A DNA stretch of 64,000 bases from Ceratobasidium sp. AG-K (taxonomy: Eukaryota; Basidiomycota; Agaricomycetes; Cantharellales; Ceratobasidiaceae). The notes beneath the pieces were generated by a model. The model was not told where the DNA came from. It worked only from the letters and a program-made list of their open reading frames with translations, and ran no database searches. The position numbers were made by a program, and so were the translations under genes. Location: positions 8,246,001 to 8,310,000 of the forward strand of contig JAWNGF010000001.1 of NCBI GenBank assembly GCA_037039685.1. The letters are read 5' to 3'. Positions 32,911 to 42,300 of this stretch are shown piece by piece. How positions within the stretch are numbered: the stretch's first letter is position 1; each line of letters begins with the position of its first letter.

Positions 32911-33735
32911 GTCGGTCGGATGCGGATAGTAATCAGACGCACGGACCACCCAATCGCGTGGCGGGTATAGCCACACCTCATAGTGGGTGGGTAACCGACC
33001 CGTGTTTAAGTCCTTCAATGTCAGATAACCACTCGAATAAGTTACGTTCAGAGGGGCCGATAATTGTGCCCGATACCAGAAGCATTCCTCACAAACTTGG
33101 TAATTATTTAGCATCTCCTAAGTCACATCCGGCTTGCTAACCCGCGACAGGGCGTCGGGCAGCAGGTTCATGAAGTCAATCCATCATTCTGACAGGGCTG
33201 GGTGACCAGGCCAGGCCCATATTCCTCCGTTCTTCTACTGTTCTTGGATGGTGCATACCAGGTCATCTGCAGCTGACAAGGAACTTGCCCCTTCCGTTCT
33301 TGCATCGATCAAACCTCTCAACCCAAGCAAGTATTGTACTTGCTTGATACTGTTCTCATGATAAGCCATGAGATTCTCCTACCTCACGATCAGCTATTGG
33401 GTGATCATCAATGCAGCTGGGACTCACAGAGACATAAATATCTTCACCACTAACGACTCTGCCGTACTCCGTAGAACTGCTCCAAGTGAGTTCTCCCAGG
33501 TTACAATGTATAGCCAATTCGTGACCCTTCAACGTCGTTCCCAAACGCCATGGGTTGCTTTCCATGGATCCTCTCATGCGCCTTCGACGGAATCACTAGC
33601 ATAATATTAATATCAATATGTTGATAAAATAGAGTGAAGGGAACACGAACATGCCGTCGAGGGGGGCTCCTCCCAAAGAACTACCTCACAGTTGGAGTGG
33701 GTTTATATCGGCATGCAGTTCAGGGGAGGTCTTGC
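32911..33735 (-). repeat. tandem array, unit C
   Basis: The 12-mer is at 33098-33109, the leader block at 33651-33690 (GTTCTTTGGGAGGAGCC, minus strand) and the TATA-like TTTATATC near 33702. The expected ATG position is changed and no start codon follows the TATA closely. A perfect small hairpin, AAGCAAGTA-TTG-TACTTGCTT, lies near 33329-33349. The unit looks degenerate as a coding gene. Confidence 0.45.
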
Positions 33736-34390
33736 CAAAATGGACACCGATCTTACGCACTGATAATCGCGGTGGAGATTTCACGCATATAGCCACCCAT
33801 TTCGGCCCTATGTCCGAATCCTAGTTTACGGATGATATATTCATTGAACAGGGAAAACACAAACATGAAAGTACATGGCGGCACAGCAGGTAGGATAAAA
33901 CAGTGAAGATGGATATGGTAATTATTTATAAATCTTTGACAGCGGATTTCCTGAATCGCCAGGTTAAGGTCGGATATATACAACGTCGAGACAGTCTGAT
34001 CTCGGCGGGTCGACTGTTTACCGCCGCGCGGCTCGCGCTTTGGCTGTACGGCGCGGTGTGGCATGGGTTGGTTTGGGTGGGTGACCGCAGGTTACAGTCT
34101 GCTGCCGGTGTACAGTGCGCATCCGCACAAATAAGCGTGCTATAATATCCATTAGGCTATGTGAAGGTTGGAAGTGTAGTTCGAGTTACGCTCACCATCA
34201 AGCTACGTGTAGGGTTGTAGGTGGTAGCGTCGGCGTGTACCTTCAGAGTATAAAACAAGTACGTCCTATGCGGACAGCATGAATGAACACCGGGTGACTT
34301 ACGTCTGCCCTAGACCGACGGGGAGTTGGCTCCAGAGAACCAACTCACACTCAGCAGTGGATTTATATCAGACTTTACTTTCGGAATTGA
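33736..34390 (-). repeat. tandem array, unit D
   Basis: The 12-mer is at 33916-33927, the leader and GTAAG donor at 34298-34345 and the TATA-like TTTATATC near 34362. An open frame gives NNYHIHLHCFILPAVPPCTF then MFVFSLFNEYIIRKL, alignable with unit B (NNYQIHPFLHVYILSAALSF). The leader lacks an ATG. It is the unit nearest the SEC2 3' end. Confidence 0.45.
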
Positions 34391-34601
34391 GCATCTTTCC
34401 AAGATACAGTTCCCACGGAACCTACGGCCCGAATTCCGCGCATACATCCGCTCCTTTTGAACTTACATCCGTGTTTTTGATTCTCAGAGACCGGTATTAG
34501 TACTAGGGGATCCCAAAATATCACCGAGATAAGCGTTCATCAATCACATTCTAGTCATTAAATATCAATACATCCCTATTACTCTTTACAGACACGTATG
34601 T

Positions 34602-37600
34602 TTACCAAGCACTTCCAACGCGAGCCCAGAACATATCCTCTCTCAACTTGACAATCTCTTTGTACGCACGCTCCTCCCACGTCTGCTCTCCTACAAAGTG
34701 TCCGTCTTCCTCGGTTAGCTTCTTGCCCTCGCCTGCTAGGCTATTGCTCTGTTCTTTCTCCATCAGAGTTGGGCCCGCTTGTGCAATATTACCGTTGGCG
34801 GAAGTGACGAGAGTGGTAGCAGGTGGCTTGGAAGCGACCTCCTTGGTATCTGGATGGGTGGGTATTGGTTCAGCGACCTGACCATTTGTCGCAGGTTTCG
34901 TCTCGTTCGACTTGCTATCCTCAACGCTCTTGGCCCCAGTGGGATCTGCTGACTCGACTGGCTTTGGAGATCCCGCTCGAGGAGGAAGTGGAGGGCCTGG
35001 AGGGGGAGGGACTGCACGACGCGGGGGCGGACGGGGTGGAGCTTGAACCTCAGGTTTGGCCTCCTCAGCTTCTGGCTTTGTCTCTTCGGCCTGTGGCTTG
35101 TCGTCCTCAACCTTCGCCCCCACCTCGTCCGATTTCTTCTCATCCTCACCGTCGTTGGCCGACTTGTCCTGAGGCTTCTCGGAACGAGCGGCCGATGGTG
35201 TTCCAGGAGGAACGGGAGCAGCGCGCCTCGGAGCTCTCCTGGGAATCTTGGGCGGACCACCCTCTGCGTTGGGCGAGCCAAGAATAGGCGAAGCGGCCCG
35301 AATGGAGTCAACGTCCCGTCGTATACTCCCGGTGCGACGTTTGCGAGGCGACGGCGTCCCCATACTAGGCGAAGCGGCCCGCATCCGGGTGGGGGAGGGC
35401 GTTCGCGCTCGCGAAGGGGATGTGCCCCTGACACTGAATGCTGGAGTTCCTGGACGAGAGTCGGGAAGCGCAATACCATTGGGTGACATGGGTCGCGGGT
35501 GGGCACTTTCGTGAGCCACTGGACGAGCGCGTGGCGGGCGAGTAATTGGTGGAGGACCTCGAGGAGTTTCGACCGCTGTAGCATGTTCAGTTTCGGCTGC
35601 TGGCGCTGTGCTCTCGCCCAGCGAGACCTCTGGTTTGGTAGCAAGCGGCGAGGACCCAGGCGCATGCTCTGACGGAGCAACCGTAGACTCAGGAAGGGTG
35701 GCCAGTGTATCAGTGGGCGACTTGGGTGGAAGGACGGGGCGCAGTGGCCCGGTCAACGTGATAGGTATCGAATGCCGCTTGTCTGTGGTAGGCGAGAGCG
35801 CATGATGCCCGTGCTCATCAGCCGCAGCATCAAACACCATGGCATGCTGAATATCTTCGTGCTCCTGGTTGTCTTCGTGTGTCTCATGCGTCTCGAGCTT
35901 GGAAGGGGGAGGCGGAACGGGACGCGCTCTCGGAGGTGGGGGCGGTGGGACGATGGAAAGCTTCTCCCGAGTTTCAATCGGTGCTGGGGGAGGCGGCAGG
36001 CGTCGCTCGACTGGGTGAGGGTTCTCCTTTGGCTCTTCGACGCCAGGTGTCCCACTTCGGCTCCCAGAACGACTCCCACCAAATGCACCCAGCCCCTTCT
36101 CCCAAATACTACCCAGCTGGCTCAATTGCCTCCGTCGTGGAGGTACGGGCGGAGTCTCGGCGCCGTCCTTGTCCTTCACGCTCAGAGTATCCTTGTCCCG
36201 GGACAGAGCGCTGACAACCGACCCCAGTACGCCAGTTTGTGGGAAGGGATGATGTGCAGCGGAAGTAAAGATTTGTGGGGGCTCCGACCAGACCTTTTCG
36301 ATAACGCCATGTTTTAGGAAAGAGCAGAGCTCACAGGTCGCCCGCAGCCTGGCAAGGCACCAACCGCCGGAACACAAGGTGAGAGGCGCGGCTCCTTGGT
36401 TGCTCTGAGCATTTGCGATTCGAAATATGTAAATGGCAGGGGCGTTGGGGTCCATAAGGCGATGAATTGGAGATTGCGTGACCTGGCTGTGGGATACCTC
36501 CGGAGAGGTAGTAGGCGATGCCACTGCGCCTTTGAAATATTTGCTCGTCGAGGAAGCCCAGGAAGTCATAGATCCCGATCCTGAAGTGGAATGGGTTCTT
36601 TGCGAAAGTGGGTGAGTCGTAGTTGTAGGACTCGTCGCGGTAGATCCGGGAAGAGAATGGCTATTGGGATTCAAGCCGCAGAGTGCGCATTCACCTTCCT
36701 GAAGGCCATAAACTAGCTCGATTTCGAGTTGACCTTGAAGTATAGCACCATGAACTGCACGTCGTGTCAGCCAGTTTAGCCCAGGAGCGAGGTCAAGTCG
36801 AAGCGTCGGGTCACTAATCAATTTGTGTTAGAAACGCCCTAAAGCATACACCAAATGTATGCCAGCTCACCAGTCCTCTACTATCAACCGGGCGATGAAA
36901 GGCAGCGAAGTGAGAGCAGATATTTGTGGCATAATGTTGGCTGCCGCTCGTAGCCCTCGCAAATGCGCAACAAACGCGGCGAACTCCCGATAAATGATGT
37001 GGTTATTGAATAGCCGCCTCCTAGGCCCATCGACCTCGAGCCCTCCTTCAGCCCATTTGCCCGTGCCCATCTTGGCGCGCATTTCGGCGACCTTGGCCTC
37101 GTCCAATCTCCGCGCCTCGACCATCTGCTGCATCTGCATCTGCATACTCTTGATAGCATCCTCGGCACTCTTGAGCGCGCTTTCTGTCTCTCCAACCTTT
37201 CGCTCGCTCGCGGCACGCGCGATCCGCGCCTCGGCGACCATCGTATTCGCACGCTCAAACAAATCGGCGCTCAAATCGTCCAGCTCGGTCTCGATGCGCG
37301 AACGGGCCGCATCGGCCTGGCCACGCTGTGCGGCTTCTTCGGTCGCGCGCTCCATAAGCCGGCTAAGCTCGTGCGCGACATGTTCACGCTCGACGAGTAC
37401 GCCCGATTCGAGGGCAGCTTCATGGGCCCGTTTGTCTGCCTCGAGCTCGGTGAGGCGTGATTTGGCAGTGGTGAGGTTGGCAGTGGTAAATTCTAACGTG
37501 TCCTCGAGGTGCGAGACTCGATCGTACGACTGGACGAGTTTGGAATTGAGTTGGGTAAGTTGGTTATGGGTGTCGGTGAGTTGTGTCCGTAGTGTATTGA

Positions 37601-37766
37601 TGAGCTGGATTTGGGGGTCTTCGTCATCTCCGTCTGCAACGACCGGAGTCGACTGGCCGTTGGACTGCTTGTTGCCGCTATGCGTGGAAGAAGCCGAAGA
37701 CGCGACAGTAGGGGGCTTGGAGTTGCCAGGAGATGCTTTAGCGACTGCGTATTCCATGCCTATCAT
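34602..37766 (-). CDS. SEC2: SEC2-type Rab GDP/GTP exchange factor
   Basis: Exchange factor for the exocytic Rab (Sec4/Rab8), acting on secretory vesicles in polarised growth. The ATG at 37766 (MIGMEYAVAKAS) is used because the longer frame starts with GTG. An N-terminal coiled coil is clear: IQLINTLRTQLTDTHNQLTQ, LEDTLEFTTANLTTAKSRLT. It runs into the diagnostic Sec2 segment DLSADLFERANTMVAEARIA and SERKVGETESALKSAEDAIK. One intron splits VEDC from DPTLRLDLAPGLNWLTRRAV. The Sec2 C-terminal region (VYGLQEGECALCGLNP, ATCELCSFLKHGVIEKVW) is cysteine-containing. A very long Pro/Ser-rich disordered tail follows, ending with WEERAYKEIVKLREDMFWAR. About 1,030 residues. Confidence 0.9.
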
Positions 37767-38035
37767 GGAGAGCTGGCAGAGCCGTATTAGGGGCGCATGC
37801 AAAAGGACACGACTGAAATGCGTGTCACGCACCCTGCAGTTTAAATTGACCGTTCTATGATGTAAATAGCCAGGTGTCGAGTAGTATTCTGCCAGCAGTC
37901 AATAAAAAACGAGTTTGGTGGTGCATATAGCTTACATTATAGTGCGGGATGGACCGGCCAACGTTGCCAACTATGTATCGTGCAAGATTTTGAGTTAGAG
38001 GCGAATTCCCGCCGGTGGCCAAGCCTGGCACGGTG

Positions 38036-38041
38036 CACGTG
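38036..38041. promoter_or_regulatory. CACGTG motif upstream of SEC2 (proximal)
   Basis: CACGTG (GTGCACGTGATTAAG), 270 bp upstream of the SEC2 ATG. A second copy lies 46 bp further out. Paired spacing suggests a shared factor, but only the motif is seen. Confidence 0.3.
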
Positions 38042-38081
38042 ATTAAGTGAATTTACATCCGGTACCGATCAGGGCATGCTC

Positions 38082-38087
38082 CACGTG
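38082..38087. promoter_or_regulatory. CACGTG motif upstream of SEC2 (distal)
   Basis: Second CACGTG (TCCACGTGATGG) in the SEC2 upstream region. Both copies share CACGTGAT. Confidence 0.3.
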
Positions 38088-38532
38088 ATGGATTTAATCA
38101 AAAATTTGTCGTCCACGAGCACTCGACTTCAAGTTCCTCTCTTAGCTCGATTGCATCGATGGTTAGTTGGCCGTTTCTTGTTCTAGAGTCCAGAAAAATC
38201 CCCTCTCGACCTGATGTTCCAAAATATTCTATGCTAAACATGAGCCTTTCGAGGCCAAGAATCAAATTTATTTTCTGATCCTTTCACGCTCGCTCCGTCG
38301 ACTAGTCCGTTCAAAACTGACTTGTATGCACTAGTACATTTAGGCCTCCGTCGCCCGTTATCTTCCTGGACAACAGGCGCTCATGGTAAGTCCTAGTGCC
38401 ACTCAATTTCTCTGTCCATGATGAGATTCCGCAAAAATAATCAACTAGAAGCTGTTCCTGATCTACGCACACGCGTATTGATTGTATATCCTGCTCTGAA
38501 TCCACTACGATCCCCCGGAATGTTTAGGAAGG

Positions 38533-38936
38533 ATGGCCACTGACGATCGGTTGCTTTTAGAATTTCTGACCTCAGTCTTCTCACCACGACCAGGCGATCG
38601 CATCGCATATGGCCCGACTTGTGTCCTGACGACGGATGAGGGTGGCATGACTGTAAGTGTCACTGATTCAGCTCGTCAACACTGGATGAAAGCACGAGAA
38701 CTCGATAGTGCGTTGACTAGTCGACGTACGATGCTTCAATAGTTCAGAATCGCCCTGATCTCGCATTATACCATTTATGCTTTGAATTAATGCTTACGTC
38801 CCGCCCGACAGGAAACTGGTTCTATGCGCTCAAACGTTCCATCTTGGTAAGCCTTCGTCACGGTCTGTATATGCGCCATCCGAGGCAGCTGTTCTGTACT
38901 ATTCGCATAATCAATTACGTGTCACAAAGACTTTAA
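38533..38936 (+). CDS. small hypothetical protein, two exons
   Basis: The ATG at 38533 opens MATDDRLLLEFLTSVFSPRP, then GDRIAYGPTCVLTTDEGGMT. A GTAAGT donor follows, with an acceptor GTTCAG near 38746. The frame goes on NRPDLALYHLCFELMLTSRP, TGNWFYALKRSIL, and runs to a TAA at 38934-38936. The unspliced exon 1 frame also stops at 38742. I recognise no domain. It could be a small gene or the remains of a larger one. Splice signals and amino acid composition are the only support. Confidence 0.35.
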
Positions 38937-39394
38937 GCTTGTGCCTCGAGGCAGAAGGCTCCAACGTCTGTCATTGTTAGCCGACAAACTATACCCGTTG
39001 AGTATCACGAACTCGAGTCGTGGCAATAATAGATTGCCGTTTTGGTAACATGAATGACCAATTACATTAGAAATTAGAGCGCCTGTCGAGACTAACTTGA
39101 TTCGTAACAATTTATGGGAGAGCCAGCCAGAAATGCAAGAGAAAACTTGCAGACATTCGCGGACGGCGAGCTCAGGCAAAATTCCACGTATTTGGGTGCT
39201 GACTGACAGCTCGCCTCCGTAAATTGCGGCGCGGAAGCACGGTCCCTTGGCTCGGTAAGCGGGCCCTGTTGAAGGGGGCTGAGTGCACGTGCTCGGTGGT
39301 TGGATTCGCGCGACCTGCACGTTCCTCTAGTCGCGGCGGTGGTAGATAAGGAACTCTCTCTGTTAACTGTGCCGGCCTTTATATTTCTTTCGCC
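38937..39394. other. intergenic, NUM1 promoter region
   Basis: This holds the upstream region of NUM1. A CACGTG (39286-39291) and a pyrimidine-rich stretch up to the ATG at 39395 are visible. No gene is supported. Confidence 0.4.
39286..39291. promoter_or_regulatory. CACGTG motif upstream of NUM1
   Basis: CACGTG in GTGCACGTGCTC, 104 bp before the NUM1 start codon. It belongs to the set of such motifs in this window. Confidence 0.3.
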
Positions 39395-42300
39395 ATGGCG
39401 GGGGATATGCGGGTCCAGCTGCAGGCGCTGCTGGACGACAAGGAGAAGCAGCTCAACCTGGCGGGCACCCTCGGCCAGCGGATTCTCGCACAACAACTCG
39501 AGCTCGAAGAGCGAATCAACCAACTAGTCGATGCTGAAGAGCGATTACAAACAAACCCCGAAGATGGCGACTCGGAAATGCGCGTCAAGCTGCAGGACCT
39601 GGCCGACGTGATGCAGGGCTGGGAGACGGAGAACGAGCGGATGTTTAGTACCTTTGGCACCAAGGTTGGTTGGCTCTTTTTATCCGAAACAAGTGCTTAT
39701 TTTTGCAGTTGAACGGAGGGCCGGGGATGCCCCCCTCGCCAGACATGCCGTCGATGAGCGAGCTTGGAATGCGATCCGACGAGGCTTCAACCAGCATGCG
39801 TTCAAACGGCCCATCCGCAGCCCAGTCCAGTCGACGCGCAAAGAACGCGGCGCACCGTGCCAACGACGTCGGTCAGTGCATTTCAAGTGTGTGTATTCGG
39901 TGGCTAACTGTTCCCGTTGCAGAATTTGCGTTTGAGATTGGCAGCAGTCTGCTGGTCGAGGTCCGGCGACTGCAGGCCTTGCTTGCCGAGCGCGACAAGC
40001 TGATCCAAGACATGAAAGAGGAAAAGGACGACCTCGAAAAAGCTGTCGAGTCGCTGCGCATGAGCTTACGCGACCAGGAGAGCACCACTGGTTCGTATCG
40101 TATCGCCACGTCCGACCCATGCTGACGTTTCCACAGACAAGTTCAAGGAGGAGAATTGGAACCTCGAAGTCCAACTCCAGGAAGTTCGCAACAACCTAAA
40201 CAGCTCCCAAGCCTCTACCGTCCGTCTTGAAGGCGAGCAAAAGCGCATGGTCAAACAGCTCTCTTCCGTACGTGAAACATCGGATGGCTACAAGACAGAA
40301 ATGGAGCGCCTCTCCAACCTCCTCGAGGAACTGCGCAACAAGCACGAAACCGACATTGCCCAAATGCGCAAAAACGCCGCCGGGCTGCAGCGCGACAAGT
40401 CCGATCTCCAGGCCTCGCTCGATGCCCTCAAGGCTGACATGGCGAAACGAGATCGTGCCACGGGGCGCTTCGGCTCTCCTATTACCCCGGGCATGATCCC
40501 TCGCACCCCTGCCGAGGAAGACGACATCTTTAGCACCGGCGGTGGCTCCTCGCGACGACACCTCGATTCGAGTGCTCTCTATTCCCAAGGCCGGCCTGAC
40601 GGAGAGACGCTTCGCGATTTCGACGAGTCTCCAGATGCCTCCCCCTCCAAACCTTCTGTTGTTGGCCCTTCCCATCCCTCCAATGAACTCGAGTCTACCA
40701 AGCAAAGCCTCACCCATGCTCAGCGCCAGATCGCGACCCTCAAGTCGGCTGTGCAACGCGAAAAAGAGCTTAATCGGGACATGAAGAAGCGCCTCGCGGA
40801 CCAGCTCCGTACCAATGCCGACGGCGAGCAGTGGGATGACGAGGACCCCGAAGAAAGCACCGACGTTATCCTTGACGAGCCTGGCCAACATAGCCTCCCT
40901 CGCCTGACCCCAGCCCGTGTTCGTGGCCGAGGTCGCGGACGTGGCGCCGCACCGCGCGTCGTCGGAGGCAGCCGCGTCTCGTCTCTTGCCCAGCGATTCG
41001 GCCTCGTTTCTGGCGCAGGTGCCAACCGCCGTAGCTCGCTCACACCGTCCGAGGGCGAGGAGAGCGTCACCACGATCGGCGACGAGTCCGAGATGGTTCC
41101 TCAAGAAGACCTCACTTCGCCCTTTATGGATTCGCGTCCGACATCGATGGACGGTATGGACCCAGAGTTTGCCGAGGTACTTCGCAATACACGTACCCGC
41201 AACGGCTCCATCGACTCGCTCGGCGTACGCAAGCCAGACGAATCGTTTGGCGTCGCGTCTCGCTCTTCGCGCGGCACCGGTGCCCGACGTGGACGCGCCG
41301 GCCGTCGCGTTGTCTCGCGCCCCAACTCGTTTGTGGGTGCCCTCGCGAGTGAGCTCGCCGGCGAAGGCTTCTCCATGTCGACCGACGACCATCCTGCGTC
41401 TGCCACCACGTCGACGTCGTTGCAACAAGACCTCGGTCTCGTTTCGCCCGCGGCCAGCCCCACCCGCTCGCTGTTCAAGCTGCAGGAGCAAGACATCGAA
41501 GAGGTCGAAGTCGAAGTGCGCGAGTTTTCAACCCAGACCGAGCCTGTTCCTGTCGAGATTCGTGAAGTCCAGGTGATCAAGGAGGTCCAAGTGCCTGTCG
41601 AGGTCGTGCGCGAGGTCGAGGTGATCAAAGAGGTGCCGGTCGAAGTGATCAAGGAAGTCCCGGTCGAGGTGATCAAGGAAGTCGAGGTGATCAAAGAAGT
41701 TCCGACGATCGTCTATCAGGACAGGGAGGTCCCGACTACTGTTTACAAAGACCGCGAGGTGCCTGTAGAGGTGATCAAGGAGGTCCAGGTCGAAGTTGTC
41801 AAGGAGGTGCCGGTCGAGGTTATCCGCGAGGTGATCAAAGAGGTGCCTGTCGAGGTCATTCGCGAAGTGATCAAGGAAGTGATCAAGGAGGTGCCGGTCG
41901 AGGTGATCAAGGAGGTTGAAGTCGTCAAAGAGGTCCAGGTGATGAAGGAGACGCCCGTCGACGTCGTCAAGGAAGTCCAGGTCGAGCGCATCAAGGAGGT
42001 TCCTGTCGAAGTCATCAAGGAGGTCGAAGTCATTCGCGAGGTCCCTGTCGAGGTCGTCCGCGAGGTTCCCGTCGAGGTTATCCGCGAAGTCGAGGTCGTC
42101 AAAGAGGTCGAGGTTATCAAGGAGGTTATCAAGGAGGTCGAGGTCGTCAGGGAAGTCATCAAGGAGGTTGAAGTCGTCAAGGAGGTTCCTACCATTGTCT
42201 ACCAGGATAGGGAGGTTCCGACCGTCGTCTACCAGGACCGCGAAGTCCCTACTATTGTGTACAAGGAACGCGAACCCGAGCCCAAACCCGAGACTGCCGA

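Noticed and set aside
31600..34390. CRISPR-like array or rDNA repeat as explanation for the tandem units
   Set aside because: Units are hundreds of bases, diverged, and lack short identical repeats with unique spacers. The genome is eukaryotic and no rRNA sequence is recognisable.
37767..37832. N-terminal extension of SEC2 upstream of 37766
   Set aside because: The longer frame opens with GTG, not ATG. The ATG at 37766 is the first proper start.
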